Source: Saccharopolyspora hirsuta (GTDB taxonomy: Bacteria > Actinomycetota > Actinomycetes > Mycobacteriales > Pseudonocardiaceae). Taken from it: a stretch of DNA of 64,000 nt. Below, piece by piece: positions 25,435 through 33,064 of the stretch. Numbering within the stretch: the stretch's first letter is position 1; the number at the start of each line of letters is the position of its first letter. Under the pieces are notes generated by a model. That model was not told the DNA's origin, did no database searches, and saw nothing but the letters and a program-made list of their open reading frames with translations. Location of the stretch: NCBI RefSeq assembly GCF_008630535.1, contig NZ_VWPH01000003.1, positions 496,001 through 560,000 of the forward strand. Direction: 5' to 3'. A program made the translations under genes and the position numbers.

Positions 25435-26127
25435 TCAGAGCGCCCGCCACCAGGGGTGGGCTTCGGTGGTCGGGAACATCCCGTCGCCGAGGACCACGCG
25501 GAACGGGTTCGCGCCGATCACCGCCCAGGCGTGCTCGGCGTGCTCGGCCGGGAAGTCCTGGCTCGTGACCAGTGGGAAGAGGTCGTCGAAGGCGTCCGAG
25601 AACAGTTCGCTCAGGGGCTCGCCGAGCCGGTCGTACGCACCGTCGCGCAGGTGCGCGGCCAGCTCGTCCAGGCCCATCCGGGACGTCGCCGGGTCGTCGT
25701 CGTGCAGGTGGTCGGCCGCTTCGAGGCAGAGTTCGCGCAGGTCCTCGGGGACCTCGACGACGGACGGCAGGGTGCTGAACGCCGCCATCAGGTCGCCCGG
25801 GTCCTGGTGCGGGAAGCCCTTGGCCTTGCCGAGGCAGTACGGCACGAACTGCGGGAACTCCACGGCGTGCGCGGCCTGCGCCACGCGCACCCAGAACTCG
25901 GTCGGCAGCTCGTCGGCCCGGCCGACCTCGTCCGCCCAGTGCCCGATGAGGTGCAGCGCGTTCATCCAGAAGTGGTGGTACCCGTCGGCGATGCAGTCGG
26001 CCAGCTCGGCGGCCTGCCCGCTGTCGTTGCGCAGCGCCTCCGGGACGAGCTCGGTGGCCGCGGTCAGGTGCTCCACCAGGCCGCCGTCCGGGAAGGTCAG
26101 GCCAGCGGTCAACCAGTCGGGATACAT
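25435..26127 (-). CDS. Hypothetical cytoplasmic protein
   Basis: 230 residues from an ATG with AGGAGG 8 nt upstream. Acidic, rich in His and Trp (YHHFWMNALHLIGHW, EAHPWWRAL), with no signal peptide or membrane segment. I recognise no family. It faces away from the P-loop kinase gene, with a 160-bp divergent region between them. Confidence 0.7.
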   Translation of the reverse strand: MYPDWLTAGLTFPDGGLVEHLTAATELVPEALRNDSGQAAELADCIADGYHHFWMNALHLIGHWADEVGRADELPTEFWVRVAQAAHAVEFPQFVPYCLGKAKGFPHQDPGDLMAAFSTLPSVVEVPEDLRELCLEAADHLHDDDPATSRMGLDELAAHLRDGAYDRLGEPLSELFSDAFDDLFPLVTSQDFPAEHAEHAWAVIGANPFRVVLGDGMFPTTEAHPWWRAL

Positions 26128-26243
26128 TCCTCGCCCTCCTCTCGGGCCGACCACCGGGCGGGTCGACGCACCGAGCGGTGGGACGGGAGGGCGGCATCGG
26201 CAGTTCCGGGGCGGCCGCTGGTATCGAGATCAGTTCGCGCGCG

Positions 26244-26281
26244 AAAACCGGTCGCCCCGCTGCGGTCCGCGCTGACAACCT
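26244..26281 (+). promoter_or_regulatory. Weak WhiB7-like promoter candidate
   Basis: AAAAC (26244-26248), 27 nt, then CAACCT (26276-26281), 6 nt before the ATG of the P-loop kinase. The spacing matches the four stronger examples, but the A-tract is shorter and the -10 box is poor. Confidence 0.3.
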
Positions 26282-26287
26282 CCTCGC

Positions 26288-26836
26288 ATGACCCCAGCGG
26301 AAGTGCTGCTCATCGGGGGCCGGGCGGGTGTCGGCAAGACGACGGTGGCGTGGGAGGTCTCCGCGCTGCTGCGCGAGGCGGCGGTGGCGCACGCGGTCGT
26401 CGACGGCGATTTCATGGGTGAGGTCCACCCGGCCCCGCCCGGCGACCCGGACCGCTCGGAGATCACCGAGCGGAACCTGGCGGCAGTGTGGGCGAACTTC
26501 GCGCGGCTCGGCTACCGCCGCCTCGTCTACACGAACACCGCATCCGTGCTGCCCTCGGAAGCCGGGCTGTTCGCACGAGCCCTGGGCCCGGACGTCCGGA
26601 CCACCCGGGTGCTCCTCACCGCCACCGACGCCACGACCCGAGAACGCCTGATGCGCCGGGAAATCGGCTCGGGGCTGGAACGAGAGCTGGCGGGAAGCGC
26701 TCGCAGCGCACGCCACCTGGACGAGCACACGTCCGCGGAAGTCATCCGGATCCCGACGGACGGGCGGTCGGTGGCGAGCATCGCGCGCGACGTGGTGACC
26801 GGCTGGATCCCAGGACTGACCTATGTGGATGGTTGA
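26288..26836 (+). CDS. P-loop kinase (AAA_33/APS-kinase-like)
   Basis: 182 residues. Walker A GGRAGVGKTTVAWE at residues 10-23, acceptor-side VVDGDFMGEV, and an arginine-rich lid (TTRERLMRREIGSGLERE). Resembles small nucleoside or antibiotic kinases of the AAA_33, zeta-toxin and chloramphenicol-phosphotransferase group. Substrate unknown; a drug kinase is possible given the setting. The ATG directly follows a putative promoter, so the mRNA is probably leaderless. Its stop lies inside a terminator hairpin. Confidence 0.78.
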   Translation: MTPAEVLLIGGRAGVGKTTVAWEVSALLREAAVAHAVVDGDFMGEVHPAPPGDPDRSEITERNLAAVWANFARLGYRRLVYTNTASVLPSEAGLFARALGPDVRTTRVLLTATDATTRERLMRREIGSGLERELAGSARSARHLDEHTSAEVIRIPTDGRSVASIARDVVTGWIPGLTYVDG

Positions 26837-26866
26837 GGGGCACCTCCGGGCAGGTGCCCCTCAACC
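26831..26866. terminator. Bidirectional terminator overlapping stop codon
   Basis: GGTTGAGGGGCACCT (26831-26845) and its exact complement (26852-26866), 6-nt loop. It contains the TGA of the kinase gene and lies 2 bp from the phoX2 stop. Confidence 0.8.
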
Positions 26867-26868
26867 GG

Positions 26869-28860
26869 TCAGCGCCAGACGGCAACCACCGACGGGCGGG
26901 GCTGGGAGTTGCCGCCGTCGGGCCAGTGGGAGGCCGGGTTGTCCGCGCTCGCCCCGTCGATCTCGCCCGGGTGCTGGGCGGAGACCATGACCAGGTCGTC
27001 CTGGACGATCGGGCCGCAGGCCTCCGCGCCGCGCGGGACGGACAGGAACTGCATCACGTGGCCCCGGTGCGGGCCTTCCAGCGGGACCGCGTAGAGGCCG
27101 TCGTTGGCGCCGAGGGCCTCCGAGGAGTCCGTGCTGATCCAGAGGTTGCCGTGGCTGTCGAAGGTCACGTTGTCCGGGCAGGAGATCGGGCTGACCTGGG
27201 ACTTGTCGAAACCGCCGAAGTAGGTGCCGGGGTCGTTCGGATCGCCGCAGACCAGCAGCAGGCGCCAGGTGAAGCGGGTGCCCGCCGGGTCGTCGTCGAG
27301 CTCCAGGACCTGGCCGTGCTTGTTGGCCGTGCGCGGGTTCGGCTCGTCGGCGGGCGCCTTGCCGTCCGGGCCGCGGTCGGAGTTGTTGGTCAGCGCGGCG
27401 TAGACGCGGCCGGTCTTCGGGTGCGGTTCGACGTCCTCCGGGCGGTCCATCTTCGTCGCGCCGACCTGGTCGGCGGCCAGCCGGGTGAAGACGTAGACCT
27501 CCTCGGCGGTCATGCCTTCCACGAAGCTGGTGTCGTTGTGCGCCAGCGGGATCCACTCGCCGGTGCCGTCGAACTCGCCGTCGGCCGGGAGCTTTCCGGT
27601 GCCGTCGATCTCGCCCGGGCTGTCGCCGGTGAGCTTCGCGACGTAGAGGGTGCCCGAGTCCAGCAGGGACATGTTGTGCCGCCGGGCGTGCGCGCTGCTG
27701 CCGCGCTTCACCTTGCCGTCGGAGACGAAGCGGTACAGGTACTCGAACTTCTCGTCGTCGCCCATGTACGCCACCGCGCGGCCGTCGTCGGCGATGCGGA
27801 TGTTGGCGCCCTCGTGCTTGAAGCGGCCGAGCGCGGTGTGCTTGACCGGCGTCGACCCCGGGTCGTACGGGTCGAGCTCGATGATCCAGCCGAACCGGTT
27901 CGGCTCGTTGACCTGCTGGGCGAGGTCCCAGCGGGAGTCGAAGCGCTCCCACTTGCGCTCGGTGGCGGCGCCCTTGATGCCGTAGCGGGCCAGCCGTTCC
28001 CGCGTCTTCGGGTCGGTGACCTGGTCGGCGTTGGCGAAGTACTGGTGGATGTTCTCCTCGCCGGAGAGGATCGTGCCCCACGGGGTCACGCCGCCGGAGC
28101 AGTTGTTCATGGTGCCGAAGGAGCGCGTTCCGGTCGGGTCGGCCGGGGTCTTCAGCAGGTCGCTGCCCGCGGCCGGGCCGCGCAGCTCGAACGGGGTGTT
28201 CAGGGTGATCCGGCGGTTGCGCCGGTCCAGCACGGGTTTCGGCGCGCCGTCGCCGGTTTCGAGCACCACCACGGACAGCCCGTGCGCCGCCCACGCGATG
28301 CGGACCTGCTGCTCGGTCGGGTTCTCCGGGTCGTAGCCGCGGAACAGGAACTCCTCGGTGGTGTACTCGTGGTTGTTCACCATCAGCCGCCGGTCGCCGT
28401 CGAGCGGCAGCAGCGCGCAGAAGTCGTTGTTGTAGCCGAACTGGGCTTCCTGCGCCTCGGGCGTCTGGTTGTCGAAGTCGAACTCCGGCGCACCGGGCAG
28501 GATCGGGTCGCCCCAGCGGATCACCACGTCGTGCTGGTAGCCGTCCGGGACGACCACCGCGTCCGCGCTGTTCGGCTGCACCGGGGTGAAGTCCAGGCCC
28601 GGCGGCGGACCGGGGGCGGCCGCGGCGGGCCGGGTGCTGAGACCGGGGAGCACCGCGGCGGATGCCGCGACCACCGCGCCCGCCCGCAGGAACCCGCGCC
28701 GGTTCAGCGCGGCGGTCAGCAGATCGCCGAAGTACGGGTTGTCCGTGGGGTTCGGCGGGTGCTCGGAGCACTGGTCGCCGCAGCGGTACCGGCAGGTCAG
28801 GCGCGCCCGACCGGTGGAGAGCAGGGGCAGGAGTCGGCGTTCGTCCGGCTGTGGTGGCAC
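26869..28860 (-). CDS. PhoX-family alkaline phosphatase, second copy
   Basis: 663 residues from a GTG with GGAGG 5 nt upstream. Same plan as the 17.3-kb paralogue: Cys-containing head (LTCRYRCGDQCSEH), Tat signal (NRRGFLRAGAVVAASAAVLPG), then RWGDPI, GYNNDF, NHEYTT, SGEENIHQYF and SHWPDGGNSQPRPSVVAVW. The two proteins are clearly paralogous but diverge in the signal region and loops. A PHO box lies 75-96 bp upstream. Confidence 0.88.
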   Translation of the reverse strand: MPPQPDERRLLPLLSTGRARLTCRYRCGDQCSEHPPNPTDNPYFGDLLTAALNRRGFLRAGAVVAASAAVLPGLSTRPAAAAPGPPPGLDFTPVQPNSADAVVVPDGYQHDVVIRWGDPILPGAPEFDFDNQTPEAQEAQFGYNNDFCALLPLDGDRRLMVNNHEYTTEEFLFRGYDPENPTEQQVRIAWAAHGLSVVVLETGDGAPKPVLDRRNRRITLNTPFELRGPAAGSDLLKTPADPTGTRSFGTMNNCSGGVTPWGTILSGEENIHQYFANADQVTDPKTRERLARYGIKGAATERKWERFDSRWDLAQQVNEPNRFGWIIELDPYDPGSTPVKHTALGRFKHEGANIRIADDGRAVAYMGDDEKFEYLYRFVSDGKVKRGSSAHARRHNMSLLDSGTLYVAKLTGDSPGEIDGTGKLPADGEFDGTGEWIPLAHNDTSFVEGMTAEEVYVFTRLAADQVGATKMDRPEDVEPHPKTGRVYAALTNNSDRGPDGKAPADEPNPRTANKHGQVLELDDDPAGTRFTWRLLLVCGDPNDPGTYFGGFDKSQVSPISCPDNVTFDSHGNLWISTDSSEALGANDGLYAVPLEGPHRGHVMQFLSVPRGAEACGPIVQDDLVMVSAQHPGEIDGASADNPASHWPDGGNSQPRPSVVAVWR

Positions 28861-28934
28861 CGGTACCTCCAAGCAGATCGGGAAACGGCTTGGAGCGTAT
28901 GCCAAGGCGAACGAACGGCAAGAGCTTTGCGGAA

Positions 28935-28956
28935 AACAGGTGAATTCCCGACGAAT
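28935..28956 (-). promoter_or_regulatory. PHO box of second phoX
   Basis: Minus strand reads ATTCGTCGGGA then ATTCACCTGTT, two 11-nt units with the same TTCG/TTCACCT pattern as at 19461-19482. Confidence 0.6.
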
Positions 28957-28968
28957 GCTTGCCAACGG

Positions 28969-29006
28969 CGAACGGGCCGCCCACACCTCGGTGGACGGCC
29001 CGTTCG
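28969..29006 (-). terminator. Terminator hairpin after MFS gene
   Basis: CGAACGGGCCG (28969-28979) pairs with CGGCCCGTTCG (28996-29006); inner CCAC/GTGG extends it. Located 13 bp beyond the stop of the MFS gene at 29019. Confidence 0.7.
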
Positions 29007-29018
29007 GTCGAAGTGGGC

Positions 29019-30242
29019 TCAGAACTCCTCGCCGACCAGCGCGGCCTCGGCGGGAACCTGGTGGGCGTTGCCCCTGGTGCGCAGCTCCAGGGAGAGCAGA
29101 CCGGCCGCGATCACGCACAGCACCGCGCCGACGGCGAACGGGGCGTGGTTCGAGCCGAACCAGGTGGCGACGTGCCCGACCAAGGTGGCCGCGACCGCGC
29201 CGCCGAGCCAGCGGAGGAAGTTGTAACCGGCGCTGGCGACCGGGCGCGGCGCATTGCTGATGCTCATCGCGGTACCGGTGAACAGGGTGTTCAGCAGGCC
29301 GGAGGCCAGGCCGCTGAGGATGACCGCGACGACCACCACGGGCTTGGAGCCGACGGCCATCACGCCGAGCAGGACCGCGAAGATCAGCACCGCGATGATG
29401 GTGCCGCCGACCTCGCCGAAGCGGGCCGCGAGCCGCGGGGCCAGGAACACACCGGCGACGGCGACGCACAGGCCCCAGCCGAAGAACACCAGGCCGACCG
29501 CGATCGCACCGAACTCCAGCACGAACGGTGCCCAGGCCAGCACGATGAAGAACGCGGCGGTGTAGAAGGCCGAGCCCAGCGCGGTCCGCAGCAGTCCGCC
29601 GTGGCCGAGCGCGCGGAGCGGGTCGAGCAGCCGGACCTCGGCGCGCTCGGAGCGGTCCCCGTCCTTCGGCAGGAAACCGGCGGACAGGATCAGCGCGATC
29701 GCCATCAGCACCGCGGTCCCGGCGAACGGCCCGCGCCAGGAGATGTTGCCCAGCAGCGCACCCAGCAGCGGCCCGGTGGACAGGCCGATGCCGAGCGCCG
29801 CCTCGTAGAGCATGATGGCGGCGCCCTGGCCGCCGCTGGCGGCGCCGACGATCACCGACAGCGCGGTGGCGATGAAGAACGCGTTGCCCAGGCCCCACAC
29901 CGCGCGCAGCGCGACGAGCTGGCCGATCGAGCTGGCCATCGCGCACAGCAGCGTGGCGACGACGATCAGCACCAGCCCGGTGACCACCGTCCGCTTCGCG
30001 CCGAAGCGGGCGCTGAACGCGCCGGTGATGAGCATCGCCACGACCTGCACGCCCAGGTAGGACGAGAACAGCAGCGTGACCTGCTCGGGCCCGGCACGCA
30101 GTGCCTCGGCGATGGAAAGCAGGATCGGGTCGACGAGACCGATGCCCATGAAGGCGATCACGGCGGCGAAGGCGGTGATCCACACCGCTTTCGGCTGCCC
30201 CTTGAACACGTCGAGAAACCGAACGTCATGCCCGGCGCTCAT
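29019..30242 (-). CDS. MFS transporter, DHA1-like
   Basis: 407 residues, about 12 helices. Segments such as FMGIGLVDPILLSIAEAL, the motif-A-like GAFSARFGAKRTVV and LGIGLSTGPLLGALLG are typical of drug/H+ antiporter-1 efflux proteins. ATG with GAGGGG upstream. The only strongly AT-rich stretch nearby, with two palindromes (30266-30305), lies 24-63 bp upstream, so it is probably repressor-controlled. Substrate unknown. Confidence 0.84.
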   Translation of the reverse strand: MSAGHDVRFLDVFKGQPKAVWITAFAAVIAFMGIGLVDPILLSIAEALRAGPEQVTLLFSSYLGVQVVAMLITGAFSARFGAKRTVVTGLVLIVVATLLCAMASSIGQLVALRAVWGLGNAFFIATALSVIVGAASGGQGAAIMLYEAALGIGLSTGPLLGALLGNISWRGPFAGTAVLMAIALILSAGFLPKDGDRSERAEVRLLDPLRALGHGGLLRTALGSAFYTAAFFIVLAWAPFVLEFGAIAVGLVFFGWGLCVAVAGVFLAPRLAARFGEVGGTIIAVLIFAVLLGVMAVGSKPVVVVAVILSGLASGLLNTLFTGTAMSISNAPRPVASAGYNFLRWLGGAVAATLVGHVATWFGSNHAPFAVGAVLCVIAAGLLSLELRTRGNAHQVPAEAALVGEEF

Positions 30243-30265
30243 CGGCCGACACCCCTCGCAGCAGG

Positions 30266-30305
30266 AAATGATTTCATTTGCAATGCTAACAATTTTTACT
30301 TAGCA
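30266..30305 (-). promoter_or_regulatory. AT-rich double palindrome operator
   Basis: AAATGA-TT-TCATTT (30266-30279) and TGCTAA-N10-TTAGCA (30284-30305) in an AT-rich island within GC-rich DNA, just upstream of the MFS start at 30242. Likely operator and promoter of that gene; the regulator is not in the immediate vicinity. Confidence 0.55.
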
Positions 30306-30400
30306 TCCCAAACGAACATGAGCGAGCTCACCGCGCAAGCGGCCGACCAGCTGAAACTCCGGCCGGGCCGGTTCGCCCGATCGGCCGGTCCGCACCCGGA

Positions 30401-32140
30401 TCAGCTGCTCAAACCGGCGCGAGCCGCGGTGGCGATCACCTCCTCCGGGTGGTGCTCGGCGATGACGGCGAGCACCTCGGCCGCGCTGGCGTGCTGGCTC
30501 CCGGCGATCTCGGTGATCAAGGACAGCTGGTCGGACGTCGGGTGCCGGTCGAACTCGGTCAGGAACAGCTCGGTGTCCTCGTCCAGCGCGGCCGCCATGC
30601 CGTCCAGCGCGCACAGCAGCTCGTCGCCCGGGCGGAGCACGCCGGCGTTCGACGGCCCGGCCTGCAGCCACACCCGCACCGCCGGGCCCGCCACCGGATC
30701 CTCGACCAGCTCGCGGGCGGCCGCGACGCCCTCCGCGCCGGTGTGCTCCAGGACCGCCAGCGCGGACAGCCGGACCGTCGGGTCGTCCACCCGGCGCAGC
30801 AGCGCCGCCAGCTCACCGCTCGCCTGCCGGGCACCGCGCTGCTCGATCCACCGCGAGATCAGCACCTGCTGCGCGTCGGCGGGGGTGTCCGTGATGGCGA
30901 GGGCGAGCAGCTCCGCGGGCGCGGTCACCAGGTCGTCCACGGAGGGGACGCGGAAACCGAAGGCGCGCAACGACTCCCGAGCCGCCCACAGCCCTGCGGG
31001 CAGCAGCTCGACCACGGTGCGGTCGTCCTCGGTGCTGACGTGCGTGCGGACCGCCTGCATCGACTCCCACTGGGCGAGCACCCGGCGAACGACGTCGCGG
31101 ACCGCCTCGTGCGCCTCGGGCTCCGCCTCGTCGAGCAGTTCGCAGGTCATCGTCACGATCAGCTCCAGCGGCACCGCGTCGGTCCGCGCGTACAGCACGC
31201 TCAACGCCGCCTGCACGATCTCCGGCAGCGCATCGGCGTCGGCCAGCACGTCCAGCTGCTCCCGGAAGACGTCGTCCACCAGCACGAACCGCTGCCACAG
31301 CCGGGTCCACAGCAGTTCCGGCCGGGTCAGCAGCGGATCGGCGACCAGGGTGCGCACCAGCAGATCGCCGGACGGGCGGACCAGACCGGCGCGCTCGGCC
31401 CACTCCAGCAGCAGGTCGGCGTCCTCCGCGCGGCCGTCCAGCGCGGCCACCAGGTCGTCCACATCGGACGGATCGCGGCCGTCGCCGATCCAGTCCAGCA
31501 CGGTCCGGATCCGCTGCACGATCGGCGATCCCGCCGCGATCGCCCGGTGCGGTTCGAGGACCGCGAGCTCGACCGGGGGCAGCCACAGCGCGGGCTGGTC
31601 GCCCGGCTCCAGCGCCTCGCGGCGCTCGATCTCCTCCAGCACGTCGTGGTCCACGTCGACCTCGTCGGCCTCCACCGCGGTGAAGAACTCCGCCACCGCC
31701 CGCGGGTCCTCGGTGTCCACGCCGAGCTCCCGCATCGCGACCGCCCAGAACTTCTCCGAGCCCCACTCGGACGGTTCGGCCATCGCCGCCAGGTAGTCCG
31801 GGGTGGCGCGCTCGACCGCCTCGTGCAGGTCGGACACCGGGTCCGGGCCGGTCAGCAGGTCGTGCTCGGCGAGGAAGCCGATCCACTGGTGCAGGAAGTC
31901 CGGTGCGAGCGACCAGTCCGCCAGCACGACCCGGCGCGGTACCACCTCCACCAGGAACCTGGCCAGCTCCTCCTCGGACCACCAGGCCAGCAAGCCGTCC
32001 CGGCGGAACTTGTCGGTCAGCAGCTGGTCCAGCAGCTGCTCGGCGCCCAGCTCGGGGCGGCTGCGGGTGAACCGGGCGATCAGCTCGGCCCGGGCGGCCT
32101 CGAACCGGTCGACCTCGCCGTGGATGAAGACGGTGCGCAT
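30401..32140 (-). CDS. Large acidic hypothetical protein
   Basis: 579 residues from an ATG with AAGGAG 6 nt upstream. Strongly acidic, rich in Leu, Asp, Glu and Val, with no signal or membrane segment. The C-terminal 150 residues have a HEAT-like look (PTVRLSALAVLEHTGAEGVA, repeated helix pairs). N-terminal part: WWSEEELARFLVEVVPRRVVLADW. I do not recognise the family. It stands alone; no partner is evident. Confidence 0.7.
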   Translation of the reverse strand: MRTVFIHGEVDRFEAARAELIARFTRSRPELGAEQLLDQLLTDKFRRDGLLAWWSEEELARFLVEVVPRRVVLADWSLAPDFLHQWIGFLAEHDLLTGPDPVSDLHEAVERATPDYLAAMAEPSEWGSEKFWAVAMRELGVDTEDPRAVAEFFTAVEADEVDVDHDVLEEIERREALEPGDQPALWLPPVELAVLEPHRAIAAGSPIVQRIRTVLDWIGDGRDPSDVDDLVAALDGRAEDADLLLEWAERAGLVRPSGDLLVRTLVADPLLTRPELLWTRLWQRFVLVDDVFREQLDVLADADALPEIVQAALSVLYARTDAVPLELIVTMTCELLDEAEPEAHEAVRDVVRRVLAQWESMQAVRTHVSTEDDRTVVELLPAGLWAARESLRAFGFRVPSVDDLVTAPAELLALAITDTPADAQQVLISRWIEQRGARQASGELAALLRRVDDPTVRLSALAVLEHTGAEGVAAARELVEDPVAGPAVRVWLQAGPSNAGVLRPGDELLCALDGMAAALDEDTELFLTEFDRHPTSDQLSLITEIAGSQHASAAEVLAVIAEHHPEEVIATAARAGLSS

Positions 32141-32656
32141 GGTGCGCTCCTTTCGCTCAGGTGTGCGGATCACGTCGAGGGTAGGGAGTGAGCACGGCGA
32201 TCCCGGGTAGCGCAAGCAAGGTTCTGCACCTGTGTCGGGACCCCCTAACGGGTGAAGTCGCGCGGGCCTAGGTATGCCCGTGGGTACTTGTCCCGCTTCG
32301 AGCACCAGTGCCGCTGGTCCATGCTTTCGCTGCGCCCGACACGGGCGCCGCGCCGCTGACCAGCGGCGCACCAACGCGAAGGACCTGCAGGGCAGCCCGG
32401 AAACCCGCCGCCCCGGTCCTGGCCCACCCGGCCGGGGTGACGACGCGGGCTGTCGGCGAAGCCGCAACAGGGAGGAGGTCCCGGCGACCGGGCGACAGCA
32501 CCTGCCCCAGCTGGCTGCCGCCCGGCCTCCCGTCAGCGAGGTGGGTGCCACCCGTCCGACCAGGCGGCAACGGAGCCGCCGCCACCCACCTCGCTGAACC
32601 CCGAACTTCGCGTTCTCCCGTCCCCCGATCCGCAGAAGGCCCGCGAAACCACCGAC
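32141..32656. other. Long non-coding region with hairpins
   Basis: 516 bp upstream of two divergent hypothetical genes. Contains GCGCCGCT-gacc-AGCGGCGC near 32345 and a 14-bp perfect inverted repeat, CAGCGAGGTGGGTG (32534-32547) with its complement (32582-32595). Could be a structured 5' leader of the gene at 32657; no conserved RNA class recognised. Confidence 0.4.
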
Positions 32657-33061
32657 ATGTCCAGCCATTCCGAGTACCACGCAGCCGGATGGCGGGTCGA
32701 GCACGACCCGCGCACCCACCGCACCACGCTCCTCGTCGGCGACCGCGTCAGCGCGCTGCGCGCGCCCGTCGACTTCGCCGCCCACGTGCACCACGTGCTG
32801 GCCGTGCACCTGCAGGCCGGTCCGGTGCTCGCCGACGGTCCGGACTGGGTGCTGTTCACCCAGCCCGACCCGCACGCCGAGATCCCGGCCGACCTGCCCG
32901 AGCTCACCGCCGTCCCGGTCGGCACCCGTCTCGCGCTGCCACCGGTCCACGACCCGCGCTGGATCAGCCCGCCGCGCCTCGGCCTGTCGGCGCCCGCGCA
33001 CCAGGTGGTCTGCTCCGCGTCCCGGCGCGCCCGTCTGATCGCGCCCCGCGCAGCCGCCTGA
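32657..33061 (+). CDS. Small hypothetical protein (primase/polymerase N-terminal-like)
   Basis: 134 residues with strong GC third-position coding signal. The centre, VHHVLAVHLQAGPVLADGPDWVLFTQP, resembles short actinobacterial proteins related to the N-terminus of bifunctional DNA primase/polymerases (W-x-L/F-T-x-P). No catalytic motif can be claimed. It ends 4 bp before the stop of the convergent LuxR-type gene. Confidence 0.5.
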   Translation: MSSHSEYHAAGWRVEHDPRTHRTTLLVGDRVSALRAPVDFAAHVHHVLAVHLQAGPVLADGPDWVLFTQPDPHAEIPADLPELTAVPVGTRLALPPVHDPRWISPPRLGLSAPAHQVVCSASRRARLIAPRAAA

Positions 33062-33064
33062 GCG

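Noticed and set aside
30368..30382. Single CCGATCGGCCGG near the end of the 579-residue gene as another regulator site
   Set aside because: Only one copy, at a gene 3' end, without the paired spacing seen at the other three loci.
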